64,000 nucleotides of DNA from Kappaphycus alvarezii (GCA_002205965.3 NADL03000110.1:62001-126000), one strand, 5' to 3'. Positions 12,465 to 23,734 are shown, counted from the first letter of the stretch. Notes: a model not told the origin generated them from the letters alone. Translations and numbers: made by a program.

Positions 12465-13521
12465 TTCGTACCTTGTGCACACCTCGCGTACAATTTAAAA
12501 AATTCAAACAAATACAAAACAACAACAAAAAATCAACATAGAAAACACAGCAAATTCAATCACGCGAAAAACTAAGTTGCTCCTTTTCCCTCAGACTCAA
12601 TCTTGCCACATGCTCAATTCGAAAAAATCCCTTTCACCAAATTACTTCCAAAGTCTCATCCACCGCGGATCCCAATCGGTCCTTTCGTTCCTGCGCTCAA
12701 TTGCAGTGCCTCATCCGCATCGTCTCCACTGCACCAAGTTCCGTAGCCACACCACCATCGAGCCCAAACACGCCAGCGCCCTTATCTAACGCTTCCGCTT
12801 CATCTCCCACAGTATATTAACCGACACAGTTCGCTCCCGTCTCAAACTGCCCAACTTCAACAGCAGACCTATTGCTGTGCACTTCTAGGTGACCCATCCA
12901 CTCACAAGGCTCAATCACCCTCAGTGTCCCAATCAACTACCAAGGTGAATTCCCAACACGTCACGACCAGCCCGTGCATCCATTTTCACTGTCCCAACTT
13001 CACCTTTCCTTTGCATCTTTTTATCCCCTTACGCCTTCTGTCCCGTACTCGCAACCGTAGAGCCATGCCTCCCCCCCCCGCATCAATCACCGCAGCCGCC
13101 TTTTCCAAATTGCTATTCACTCGGAGCTATTGCCTGGGCTATACTACCAACTTATTCCAAGCATATCAGATGATTTCGATGCTGCGGATGACCTTATGAC
13201 TCTAACCAGGCTGTCGAGGCGACCTCAGGATAGACAAGCCGCACTCGTTTCGTCGACATTTCCATATGACCAAATTCCGATGTTATAGCCAGGGCGGAAC
13301 TTGGTTGGCGGTCAGTCTCATCCCGTTTGGGACGGAACATAAGCAGGGAAGGGAGTCAACCGCCGGAACTACTTTTGACTCAGTTGGATACAGTGTATGG
13401 GAGAGGTCCCACGTCTACTCAAATTTGCATTCCCGATTTCACTCAGCCGAAGGCGAAGCAAATTGCTACTGCAACTCATGGTGGCCAGTTCTCCCCACAT
13501 CCCCTTCTCTCTGTGAAAACT
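12465..13521. other. G3 interior, unrecognised proline/serine-rich frames
   Basis: Plus-strand frames at 12577-13199 and 13266-13536 are Ser/Pro/Thr-rich, with stops in every frame. No reverse-transcriptase, integrase or protease motif is visible on either strand. Confidence 0.4.
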
Positions 13522-14062
13522 GACCAAATATTTTAATCTCTATCCCGGTGTCCTACAGTGATGCAGAATTGTGAAGCAATATTTTTATTGAGGCCCACAA
13601 TTTATATTATTTATGAATCATCAAGGAATAATTTTATCTATTTTACACTGGCACTATTTTATGCTGAATTCAGTGTGAAATAATTTTTATGTCCTACAGT
13701 TGGTTTTATATTATACAGGCTATAATTATTGCATTTATGCTACCAACAAATTATTATCTGGATGATTGCTTACCTGGAAAATACTGCAATAATTATTGCT
13801 GGGCCTGAATTATGTCTGCCAAAATTATTGAACGGCTCACCTGATTTTAGTTGCAGGTTCACCCTGGTGTAGAGTATAAGTAGTCTAGGTTGTTAGAAAT
13901 ATTTTTACATCCTCGAGCTATCGAAATATTCCCTCGATCAGATATTATTAAATTTGAATTTCTATTCATTATTCATTCTAAGTCCAATTGTGGCATTTAT
14001 TTATTTATTCAAGTTGGAACTATTTATTATTATTTGGATCTACCTATCCCAATTATTTTTCA
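13522..14062 (+). repeat. R1 solo-LTR-like repeat inserted in G3
   Basis: It runs from TGACCAAATATTTTAATC to TATCCCAATTATTTTTCA and aligns over its full 540 bp with 46684-47226. TG...CA tips and a TATAAGTAG box near 13877 (TATAAATAG in the 47-kb copy) suggest an LTR. No convincing target duplication flanks it. Confidence 0.6.
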
Positions 14063-15815
14063 CTCTCCGCTTGTTCTGCTAGTCCCTCAACGTCACTACA
14101 ACCATCCCAACAGCAATCCGTCGCGTCACTTATTGACGCGAACGTAACGTCCGGAAAGCCTGGAGGGGAATCCTTAACCTCCGTCGCGACGTTGCCCGGG
14201 TTATCCTCCCTGATTTGCAGGAGTGTGTTCCCGCTGCGGTACATTCGGAAATTGCACCTGTCGTCAAAGCACATTGTAAGACGAGACTACCCTTGTCAGG
14301 ACCGTCAAGCGGCCTCCTATCAAGTGGACTTCTGCAGGCAACACATTGCCATACGCCTCGTGGCGAGAAAATATGGACGTGCACACGGTGCATTCGAAAG
14401 TTTGGGTCAAGCCTCACATGAAGATGTACATTGAAACGCCCACTCAAGGATGCGCGGTCACCTGTGCTACTGTGAAAAGCATTGGAACTTGATACAACCT
14501 CACTTGGCGCCTGGAGAACGCATGAGCGAACCCAACGAAGCATGTTTGCATTGTGTACAAGAGTCCTGTCGCGGTGTTGTCGAGCCTGGCCCGGCATCAG
14601 CGAACTCTCCCAACCCAACTGCAGGTGTGGTGTTTTCGAGCCTGGCCGGCATCAGCGAACTCTCCCAACCATACTGCAGGTGTTGCCGCTGTCGTTGTAA
14701 TGGAGATGCCTAGTTTGCTTTCTACTTCCGCTGTGCCTCGAGCAGCGGGCTGTGCTCGATCTGCATCCTTTGCAACGAAAATTCTGGGCTCCCGCATCTC
14801 CTGAGTCGCACGAACTACACGATGCGCTCGCTTCTTGACCTTCACTATCCTGCAACTTCCCAGTCTACCCCTTCGGCTCTCAACCTCGCCGCTCAACCAC
14901 TTCACTCGAATGAGGGCGGAACTACTCGCATCGAGAGAGATATGCCTTACAGTGGGCCCCTCTTACAGTGGCACAACCTACAGCACCGATTAAGGCCCTG
15001 GTACAGTGACCATTGAGGCCCGGGTACAATAACCGTTGAGGCCCGGTAACCGTGGCTTACTGTAAGCATACCCAGGCGTTCTGCATTAGCAACCACTAAC
15101 CTCCCGTCGGTGCTTCTGTACCATCAGTTTCAGCAAGGCTTGGACGACGAGCGGTTGATGCGATTTTATGTCGGACGCGAGCCTGGCGACTTGAACTAAT
15201 GCCGGTCGTACTGCCATGCTGCCTCGACCGGTCCTTAGGGGCGGATAACGGTGAGTGCAAGCGAGTATTTCGGCAGACAGGGTGTCATGGCGAGCAGTCT
15301 TTGTCTTGACTGGAACTGGCCGCGCAAATTCTTGCAAGAGACCGGCTTGGCTAAGGTGAAAACGGACTTCCGCTAGTAGCTTCCTTGGGACGTCTCGAAG
15401 GGATCATTCGTACCCATCCCGTGTGTGCAGGGATGAGGCAGGCAGCTGAAAACACGTCCTACCCAGCGGGGTCGCTGGGGGCCGGGTTTCCGACACGTAG
15501 GGACCCTTGCAATGATGTAGGGGTACTTGGCCCATCTTGGTTCGCGCAAGATGTGGTTAGCGATGAAATCGCATCCCACCTACAGGGTCTGTAGGGGCCT
15601 GGAGTCCGACCCTGAAGAGTGTCCGAAGCTTGTAGCGTATCTCCCAGTGAGAGTCCGACCCGTCCTGTGTGAGCAGTTTATCAACTCCTTTGGGTACACG
15701 GCTGTCATAAAAACGCACTACCACTTCCGGTAACTCACTTTCCGGGGTCTATCTCGGTCACCTTCTTCCGGAACGTTTTACCATGAAATTACGCTCTAAT
15801 TAACACGTCTTCTCA
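14063..15815. other. GC-rich G3 interior without recognised domains
   Basis: Overlapping open frames on both strands (for example 14130-14618 minus, 13988-14434 plus) reflect high GC rather than a clear gene. I looked for integrase, protease and chromodomain motifs and found none convincing. A 56-bp tandem pair lies at 14581-14692. Confidence 0.4.
14581..14692. repeat. 56-bp tandem repeat, two copies
   Basis: Units begin CGAGCCTGGCC at 14581 and 14637 and end in GCAGGTGT. They differ by a few bases. The period is not a multiple of three. Confidence 0.7.
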
Positions 15816-17188
15816 TTACTCCTCGAATATCTTGATCGGGACTGCCACCTCTTCATCGTCAACCATCCCCTGCCACCAAATCGGCTCCCGACAAGCGCGA
15901 ACATCCTCACGCTTGTTTTTTATATCCTCCCGTGGAGTCATTACTTCTCGATTGGAGGCTTCGGACCCCCAGGCCTTCCTCCTATGGGGCTTTACCACGA
16001 TAGCGCCGCATCACGTCGTTCTTCTTCTTTCAGCAATCCCTAACCATATGGCCCTTTTCGTGGCAGTAATAGCAGGTTACTTGAGGGTAGTTATACCCTG
16101 CGTCCTCACGCGGGACTCCCTTGTATTGACTGGCTTTTGGACTTGACGGACTCTCCCGACTCGCAGACTGACGTACTGCTGCAAGCCTAGAAATGGTACT
16201 CACCACAGTGTCGTAGTCCCCTGATACCAGAATTTATTGCCCCTGGAGACTCGCGGGCAGACCTGCTTTAAAGCGGTTCACCATGATTTGTCTGAGATTG
16301 GAATCTGCAGAGTCATGGAAGCAGACCTTAAGCGTTCTCCGAAAGCGGACACCATTTCATATTTCTGATTCCATTTAATATTGAAAACTTGTCTTGCAAT
16401 GCACTTAGCTGCTTCGTTGCGCAGTCTAGCCTCCAAGTGGTCCCAAGCTCATCGTCGTTGGCATTCCAGTGTATACTCGCCACACTCTCGAATACTCTAG
16501 CTGCATCTCTTTCGAAGGCACAAGACAGAAGGCGCCTCCGTCACTCTCCTGAATTGGAAAGTCCTTCAACAGGCGGTACCACGTTCTTTTAGCATCGAAG
16601 AAAGAGCCGTCTCCGGCCTTACGACATCGAGAGTTCGCGAGAAGCTTTTGTATATTTTGTTGGGCTACGTGTACAGGATAAGTGCCGCGGGAATCCTTCT
16701 TTGAATCAATCCTGTCTTCATCTTCTTCGGCCGCCATCTCCGTATGGGCCTCTTCTGCGTTGGCTTCGCAGAATAACTCCTCGAAGCCCTTTTATCTGTT
16801 CAAACTTACTGGTAGCTGAACTATATCCTTCATCACGGTTGAAATGCCATTGACCGCTCCACGGAGTCCTTTACTACCTCAACAGTGCACTGACTGTCTT
16901 GTGGCGAGGCTTCGGCTTTGATTTCCACCTCTGCGTGATGCGTAACCGAGTCTTGAGAAATCGAATCTCCTGGCTGAAGCTCAGCACCTTCCTGACCTTA
17001 ATCCGGCATTTCTGAATGTGTATTCGCTCTTTTTCCCGGGCGCACCATGCTTCTTTCTTTAGACGAAACTTGACCTTCTCGGTCAGCAGGTTGTGACCCT
17101 GGTTCTGACTTCCACTTTTTCCGAGAAAGTCTCTCTGAAACTGGCGAATAATCGTCTCGCGCGCACAAAATTCTTTCTGGGAGTCCAT
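15816..17188 (-). pseudogene. G3 gag with CCHC zinc knuckle
   Basis: Gag is the structural polyprotein that packages retrotransposon RNA. It is read here in several frames on the minus strand. A Lys/Arg/Glu-rich, probably helical N-terminal stretch starts with ATG near 17188. A middle part near 16730-16400 contains WYRLLKDFP and, in another frame, VASIHWNANDDELG. At 16033-16074 is an intact knuckle, CYYCHEKGHMVRDC (C-x2-C-x4-H-x4-C), preceded by a serine-rich linker. Frames change at least three times, so the gene is broken or badly read. It starts about 230 bp inside the right LTR, the expected position. The knuckle makes the gag call firm; the subfamily is not certain. Confidence 0.65.
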
Positions 17189-17415
17189 TCCCTTATTATC
17201 AGCTTATAGATCTTGTTTAACGTGCCTACGAGAAGTCTAGATCCCGTGAATCCGAAAAGTGCCCTTCACGGACGCACCAAGAAGATGGTTTCTCGTAATG
17301 AGGCTGGCTTTGCCTCGGACGTTGGATGCCGTCTCAGATCCTGAAGACTCTCGTACCTTGATTGCACCCTCGCAATGACTAGCTCGGGTATTCGTGCTGG
17401 TAAAATCGATTTTAC

Positions 17416-17638
17416 GTTACAACTTGACAATGAAGTCGTAAGCACGGACCGGGACCGATAGTAACACAATCACTGATGCCTATCTGGTCTTGGGGACCAG
17501 GTCAGGGGCACTTTATATAGACCTTTGCGGGACTCTAAATGCAAACTAGGTACGTTGCTGACAGATTACTACTGTTCGTGATAATGTACTTTGCTGACAA
17601 TACACGTGAACGTGCCACGTACTAATTGAACCCTAACA
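17416..17638 (-). repeat. G3 right LTR (5' LTR)
   Basis: Direct repeat of 12240-12464, ending CCTAACA and followed by CACC. As the 5' LTR of a minus-strand element it should hold the promoter for the gag at 17188. Confidence 0.65.
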
Positions 17639-19089
17639 CACCTGAACTTGAAATAAGCAAGGGGTTCGTCCCTCAACGAAGGGGTGCTCCCTAACCGAAG
17701 AGAGAGTGACCAACAGCAGCTCTCATAACCCCTATACTTCAGTGAGTCTCAGCGATACGTTCGAGGTATCCCCTCAGTTTAATTTGTAGACCGTGATCGG
17801 TGTCATGAGCCGATAAGAAATCCTCTCGAGTCGACCTTAAGCTGGCGAGTAACCAAATAATACCAGCTCTGAGCACGTTACCTTTAGTACAAGTCCAGAC
17901 GAAGGTAGTTCACGTCCATTCCAATTTGATCATCTAAAGCGTTGTCTAAATCTGTGATCCGTTGGTGCATCTAGTTAAGAGCCAACAAGTGCAATAGTAT
18001 TGTAAGGAATACTGACAAAGGACCCGCAAATGGCGACTTGTTTTGAGGCACAGTTTCACTAATACAACTCAGTAAGCCCAAATGTCCAGTCTAAGTATAC
18101 TGCAAAGGGTCACGCAGATTCGTCAGACCTGCACGCTACCTGTACAGAATAACCTGGAAGAAACAGCCTTTGATGCATTCTCACTTCCCAGGCTACCCAG
18201 ATCCACAATTGGTAACCGTGACCTGTAACAATAGTGGTTTGGGTACCTGTCACTCCACCCCACAGGATCTATCCTGTACTTAGCATTCCAGATCACAGGT
18301 ACCCTCCTGTACTTGGCAGTCCGGCCCGCAAGTATAGTACAGGCAATATTTCTTAAAGTACACTGATAGAAAATATTTTTCAGAAATGTTAACGACTCAC
18401 AAAAGAAAAAAACTTCCTCGCGAAAAGAAACACAGATTAGAATAAGACAAGAGGGAAACAGCAGCGGAGCAGGCGGATGCGATATTACCAGTGAAACAGA
18501 GAGGTAGAAAGAGGGGTTCTGCTAATCGATTGGTGTAGACGATAGCAGTGCGTTTCTGAAATTAGTTGAGGGCAAAGGGCCAATGTAGTTTACCAGTATT
18601 CCCACAAGAATCCAGATGAGCACTCTCTTGTTATAGACAGTACTTTAGTTCTACTCGAAAACTTCTATACTTGTGAAACTGAGTATAAATTACTAGAAAG
18701 TTGAATTGCGACTATAGAATAGTACATACTATCTAGAGGAAGAAACTTAAATGATGACTTGAGGATTCATGTCAAAAAAAATATTGTAAAAAAATACACA
18801 GCAATAAAACAGCTAGCCAGCTACACTGAGCTTCTGAACTCATCCAAGATGATACAGGTTCTCTACCACACCATTCTGTAGTCGAGAACTGGAATTACGG
18901 CACCGAACAATCCTTTACTACACATTCCTGGAACGAGGACATTGTTATATTGAAGTCCAAAATTACACCACGAGCTTGATTTTCATCTCTGGTATCGGTC
19001 ACCAACCTATTAAACGATTTCTCAATGTCTAAAATATTTGACGGTGTGGGTGCTCTCTCTTGTCCAAAAGCTGTCAAGTTAATCGCAAA
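17639..19089. other. No recognisable gene
   Basis: Mixed-composition spacer. Only short frames such as 18895-19077 (minus) are open. Around 18240-18340 short GTAC-rich words (TCCTGTACTT twice) recur without clear structure. Confidence 0.45.
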
Positions 19090-19457
19090 AGAGATAAGAA
19101 AACTTCACGAAATTTCAAGTTGAGAAGATAAGTCCTATCGGACATTAAATTGGTTTAAATAGCATTAAATAGTTCAGTACCGCTAATTTTGCGACAAAAG
19201 CGTTCTGAAATTTCCCAAAAGACCCATTTGCAGTTACTGAAAACGGTAAATTATGGCTAATGGGCACTAAAACCAAATATTTTCGAGTGATAAAAGTATG
19301 CTGTACTCTAACTAGCGTTAAAATTACCGAACAGATTGTTTTTATCAAGCATAACTACTGTTTAAAATATATGTTTGCGGAAAATAGCAGAAATGTTTTC
19401 TACAAAAAAATTATTCCTTATCTTTGTCCTCATATGAGGACAGTGGTCCTACAGACA
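19090..19457. mobile_element. M3: element related to M1, one clear end
   Basis: The right end holds TTTGTCCTCATATGAGGACAG followed by TGGTCCTACAGACA. On the other strand this matches the M-family terminus (TGTCTGTAGGACCACTGTCC). The interior block around AAAATTACCGAACAGATTGTTTTTATC matches M1 and M2. The left end is eroded, so the start is approximate. Confidence 0.45.
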
Positions 19458-19639
19458 TTAGAAAGCGTATAAATAGATAGTATGCTGATAAATACCTACA
19501 TTTATTGCTGATATTCCTCATCGTCAAGGTCACAACCGCAAAAGTTTTCCCCAATATTCATACCCCAGTGGAGTCCCTGCAAATTCTTTCTAATGGCTTA
19601 GAATGGTATATTGCCTACTCGATCATATCAATGTACTCG

Positions 19640-20245
19640 AAGAATGCGGAGGGATCGGAATACATGAACGACTTTGTGGACCCACGGGAGCCACTGGTGC
19701 ACAACCATGGGGTCCTATAGTGGAGGAATGGGGAAAGGCAAGAGAGCACTCTTAACTTCGGACCCCTCTGTTGGGGATCAGGTGGAGGTTGAAGGCCGAG
19801 GGGAGGGATTGGAAGGGCTTGATATTTTAGAGCAGGCTATCTATCATTCTGAGCGGCATAATGGAATTTATAGGGACCGCGTGGGGTTATGGATATTAGA
19901 GATGAATTGTTTGGCTCTGCTCTTGAGGACTACGATTTTGAGGGGTAAATCTAGATATTTGTCCTGATATTATCTGCTTTTAGTAATTCTCGTCATTACG
20001 ATTCCCTTGAATGCATTTTATGGTACTTTTTATATTTATTTGAGACTTTAGGGTTAACGGAAAGTTCTATACAAGCTGAACAAATCGCTTTCTCTACAAG
20101 AGGGCAAAGAAGTTGGGAGAAAGCGTCAAATGGATACCCAAGTAGTCTAGAAGTTGAACGTCAACTTCCACACAAATAAATATTTCTTCAACAAGATTCC
20201 CTGAGCATACATATGCAGTAGACCTTTCCCTTCTATGACGGCTGG
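19640..20245 (+). pseudogene. Acidic-protein repeat family, copy C (3' half)
   Basis: This is a partial copy of the unrecognised gene also present at 32637-33725 and 35550-36925. The C-terminal signature is kept in one frame near 19875-19945: MDIRDELFGSALEDYDFEG followed by a stop. The other copies read MDILEELFGSDLE and, more decayed, MNILE.LF.S.L. Upstream, frames rich in Glu and Gly (EVEGRGEGLEGLDILEQ) lie in a different phase. The noncoding tail from 20000 matches copies A, B and D. The N-terminal half and promoter region are absent. Function unknown. Confidence 0.5.
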
Positions 20246-20589
20246 TGCAGCGAATATTCAATAAATCAAGCTCTCAGTACCGCATCTACAGGTTAAAAAG
20301 AGACTTGATAACCAGTGGTGACAGGAGCTCCACTTCGCGTGATTTCATTTCACTACCTGCAGCACTTGATGTAGACTTTTCAGAAGTTGGTTGACGAAAA
20401 AGAGATTGATTATGAAACGCCCATGTCGATATCAAAGATGCATTGAAAGGGAATGAACATCACTGAAAAAGGGATTGAAAGACTTAAGCTTACTTCGACG
20501 GAAAGAATGGATCGGTTTTGGTAAAGGACACCACTATCCTTGCCAAATCTTAAAATCTCCTCGCAAAATCTTCCGAAGGAGCAGACTAA
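20246..20589. other. Spacer downstream of the kinase-like gene
   Basis: No motif recognised; it lies 3' of the minus-strand kinase-like gene. Confidence 0.4.
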
Positions 20590-21398
20590 CTACCTATTTA
20601 CGACGGCATCCCTCAGTGCGCCATAGTCTGGCTTTGAATCCCATTTCAAAGAAACAACCCCCTGCAAGTATGACTTGAAAATTGCCATACCTCTTTGAGA
20701 TGGGGTGCCTTTTCCGCTCATGAGACGTTGTTTTAAGCGATAAACGTATTTCTTTCTCCTTTGCGGAACGAAATGACTCCAAGGAAGACCGCTGTCAGCG
20801 AGATAAAGAAGTAGATACCCAACAGACTCAAGATCATCCCGTGGTGACAGTGGATCACGGCGATTATGTACATTGAGTGAGCAGAACTCGAAATTGAGCC
20901 GTTCAACTGTCGAAAGTGACTGTCTTGGAGAGCGTAGCTTATGCGCTGAAAAGTTAGACATTTGGGAGAAGTTGGAGAGACAGAACGTAAAAAGAGAGAG
21001 TTGTGTGGGCTGCGTTTTTTGGATTTCATGGATATTTCCAGGATTGATGAGGTTATGGATGATTTTCTTTTCGTGAAGTTGTTCCAGTGTGCCGAGAAGA
21101 GAGTGAGCAAGTAGGCGGAGGTAGTAAACAGGCACTGGGTTGGGCGGAAGGAGAGTTTGAAAAGGGAAGGAAGGGCAGGACTAATGATGACGTAGCAATT
21201 CTCGTGAATCCCGTGTTGAAGGATATGTAGAATGCCAGATATTCGAAGTGTTTGCAAATGTTGCAGTAGAAGGGCCTCGTCATGGAGCCGGCAGATGGAA
21301 ATTGGATCAGGAGATGAGCGCCTGATGACGATTTTCTGGTTTGCAGGGAGGGAGATATGGTGCAAGGTTGGAATCGGGTGAGACTGGTTTTCTGACAT
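20590..21398 (-). pseudogene. Casein-kinase-1-like pseudokinase, frame broken once
   Basis: The ATG at 21398 opens an N-lobe-like part: EALLLQHLQTL..SGILHILQHGI....YVIISPALPSLFKL, equivalent to the CK1 pattern E..L...L....GIP.....G....Y.V...L.PSL. The C-lobe continues in the next frame (from about 21145 to 20590): LLGTLEQLHEKKIIHNLINPGNI, then SPRDDLESVGYLLLYLADSGLPW, the hallmark RDDLES.GY...Y.....LPW of casein kinase 1, and PDYGALRDAV near the end. The catalytic HRD reads HNL and the DFG equivalent reads TFC. The glycine loop is absent, so catalysis is unlikely. The break falls in a short C/G homopolymer near 21141-21144, and a single extra base there would reconcile the frames, so it may be a sequencing error in an intact gene of about 269 codons. 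Confidence 0.65.
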
Positions 21399-22011
21399 TG
21401 TTTAGTAGGGAAGGGTAAGTAGCTGCGGAAAGTGACAGGCAAACGTTTGAGAGCAGAAAAGAGAGAGAGGTGTACTTATGTAAAGATTTTAGTGTGTGAA
21501 ATGGATACGGGGTGTAGCATGGTTGGGGGGACTATCGCGTTTGCAGGATGGCCAAATTTGCATATCTAGGATCGGACGAGGACACTTTGCCGCACTGAGG
21601 TGAAGCGCATTCACTCGATTGCCTTCCCGGGTCAGGGGTTTCCAGGCAAAACGGAAGCTCTGCTTTATAACATGGATCAGTACAGCTAATGAAAGCGGCC
21701 GGGTTCAAATATTTCCCACTTTTCTTGCAAGGGTGCCCTAGAATTCCCAGCAATACGGTAGATAGACAATTTCTTTTGCATTAAAAAAATCACTGTGGTG
21801 CTATCAAGTTGAGGTGCAACAAGCGTTAACTGGGGACGTTAAGCCAAGAGATTATCGTCGCCCTTTTTGGACAAATTAAAAGTTTCCAAACCAAGGCTGT
21901 AGTAGCCTCGTCAAATGCAGGAAATAGCTTTTGATTTATATGCCTTTCAACAGCCGTGCTAGAACAGATTGATCACGCGGGAAAACTAAAAATCGGCGAT
22001 TAGGGGACAGG
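21399..22011. other. No recognised feature
   Basis: Region upstream of the kinase-like gene and downstream of nothing recognisable. Short frames (21532-21753 minus) lack motifs. It could hold the kinase promoter, but I see no clear element. Confidence 0.4.
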
Positions 22012-22250
22012 TATGGCAATTAGTCGACGGGGATCGAGGGGAAATTTTGGGTGCTTTTACCGTTGGAAGATACATTCTATCTATCCTGAAGTTTTCCGGA
22101 CAACCACAATCGACTCAAAGGGGTGCCAACACAGTAATGGGGAGGAACTGCGCTCGCTAAAAGGCCGCCTTCAGGTCAGCCATCATACAGGCCGCATTTG
22201 GCATGACGGCTGCTGCAGCGTGCCTTTGCATCAAAACCCCTGAGAATGGA
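22012..22250 (-). pseudogene. LINE L1 3' end, first of two head-to-tail pieces
   Basis: The minus strand carries the end of the L1 ORF (region equal to RHAAAAV..NAA) and the subtype-a 3' UTR, finishing in the complement of CACCCAAA.TTTCCCC at the left end. It is followed without a spacer by a longer copy of the same sequence. Confidence 0.55.
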
Positions 22251-22585
22251 GGGAAAGGTTTGGGTGTTTCTACTGTTGGAAGATGTATTCGATCTTTCCT
22301 AAAGTTTTCCACACAACCACAATCGACTAAGAAAGGGGTATACTGACACAGCAATGAGGAAGGAAATACGCCCCCTAAAAAGCTACCTTGAAGCCAGCCA
22401 TCAAGAAGGCCGCATTGGACATGATGGCTGCTGCGGCGTTTTTGCATCAAAACCCCCCGAAACTTCCGTGCATCTCCAATACCCTCACGGCCACGTTCCT
22501 TGCCACGTCATTTAGTACTGCATATGCATCCGGGTGCCACCCTCCAAGGGTGGAGATTGGCACAGGCACGAGCCTACTTATAGAT
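22251..22585 (-). pseudogene. LINE L1 3' end, second head-to-tail piece
   Basis: It encodes VPVPISTLGGWHPDAYAVL, then ARNVAVRVLEMHG and GGFLMQ, the conserved C-terminal segment of the L1 ORF (compare VPV.VETLG... in restriction-like-endonuclease LINEs), and then the subtype-a UTR. Of the L1 copies here it has the most legible C-terminus. The upstream endonuclease core is missing, and the 5' truncation point is near 22585, close to that of the copy at the left window edge. Confidence 0.6.
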
Positions 22586-22959
22586 ATAGACACACACATA
22601 GAGAATGCAGTGAAGCGGTATTTTATGAGGTGGATACAGAGCATTCAGTGCTGCTACGAAGAGAGATAAAGGAGAATAGTGGGAAAGACAACTGGCAACA
22701 ACTAACGGGCTTGCAATCAAGATAGAAAGGCAAATTAGATTCAGAGGCGAGCAGTAGCAGCTGTTTGCGCCGTAATTGACGCATCTTAAAAGTACAGCTC
22801 TGCAAGATGTTGCCGCATCGGACCAAAGCATATTGAGCGTCATGCGACTGTAAAACAAATGTACTGGACTCAAGGAAAAGAATCATGAGGATATCTAATT
22901 GAAGCTAGGAGTTGATTCCGGTTAAACTATCCAAGTAGGTATCAATACTGCATACAAAA

Positions 22960-23110
22960 ACTTGCCGTCGTGCCGCCCACGCCGCTAGGCATCAAGAGTT
23001 TCACGATTTCGTCACCCGCTTCACCTTTTATTAGCACGGCATGCAAGCCCGTCAGGTTCTTTCCCCGCGTCTTTCCGATTATTTTCCATCCTACTCCTCC
23101 TCGGCGCCTG
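22960..23110 (+). pseudogene. LINE family L2, C-terminal scrap
   Basis: The plus strand reads HQEFHDFVTRFTFY, stop, HGMQARQVLS. This matches WELHLLVTRFVFCLHGLQARQVLT at the end of the longer L2 copy (26.7 kb) and LRDFVTRIEFSLQVMQARQV at 25.4 kb. It is heavily 5'-truncated. Confidence 0.55.
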
Positions 23111-23179
23111 TGAGTGCTTCTTCCAACCTCTGTAAAGATGCCCCCCAATATTGTGCAGTAAATGTTTGTCATAACATAC

Positions 23180-23425
23180 CCATATTGCGTTAGCCCAAAT
23201 CTGAAACACTCATGCCTCGACACTTTAGACATCCAAGTAGATCACCTTATTCATTATTGGTTCAGAAGAGGGCATATCGTTCGGCATAACAACCACGTCG
23301 TCAGGTTAGGAAGCGATCTCGCCCGCACGACAAGACGTCCTGTCATGGAGACCCAACTTGAAATATATCTCAGGAGAAGGCCTGATATCAGAGCCACAGG
23401 AGCGCGGCCTGTTTGTTGACTGGTC
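23180..23425 (+). pseudogene. LINE L1 internal piece: knuckle and endonuclease start
   Basis: The frame near 23162-23419 reads LDTLDIQVDHLIHYWF..GHIVRHNNHVV, then LARTTRRPVMETQLEIYL and RRPDIRATG. The RHN...R and RPD residues fit the restriction-like endonuclease region of R2/CRE-type LINEs (the RPD motif carries a catalytic aspartate in that family). The knuckle has lost its last cysteine (HYW for HC). The copy ends abruptly next to an oppositely oriented L1 UTR. Confidence 0.55.
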
Positions 23426-23439
23426 TTTCCACATCTTTA

Positions 23440-23535
23440 TAGGTAGAAGGGGAAAGGTTTGGGTGTTTTACTCTTGGAAGATATATCCGATCTATCCCAT
23501 GGTTTTCCAGACAACCGCAATCAACTATAGGAAGA
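23440..23535 (-). repeat. LINE L1 3' UTR tip (subtype a), minus strand
   Basis: About 95 bp matching the complement of the UTR at 25885-25980 (TGGTTTTCCAGACAACCGCAATC). It abuts a plus-strand L1 fragment head to head. Confidence 0.55.
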
Positions 23536-23734
23536 ATGAAGACGTCTTCCATCCCTTCGTTACGAAATGCCTGTCATCGAAAATCCCCCGGTTATCATCC
23601 CCTTGAACTCCCACAGTAAACATATCCCCTTATTCTCCCATGGTATGCGATTTTAAGTTACGTTTATACGGTAATATATAAAACCACCTTCGATCGCGAC
23701 TTTTGCTAGAGGAAGGCTTGTGCCCATCCCTATA

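Larger units (their letters stand above)
12240..17638 (-). mobile_element. G3: LTR retrotransposon bounded by 225-bp LTRs
   Basis: Two direct repeats (12240-12464 and 17416-17638) share about 90 percent of bases, begin TGTTACAA (CGTTACAA in the right copy) and end CCTAACA, so they have the expected TGTTA/TAACA inverted tips. CACC lies immediately left of 12240 and immediately right of 17638, consistent with a 4-bp target duplication. A gag with a zinc knuckle lies inside the right LTR on the minus strand, so the element is transcribed right to left. The interior also contains an R1 insertion and much GC-rich sequence I cannot assign; no reverse transcriptase was recognised, so it may be a non-autonomous or internally replaced derivative. 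Confidence 0.6.

Noticed and set aside
14130..14618. A 162-codon minus-strand frame in GC-rich G3 interior
   Set aside because: Overlaps open frames of similar length on the other strand, has odd composition (Arg/Ser/His rich) and no motif; expected by chance at this GC content.
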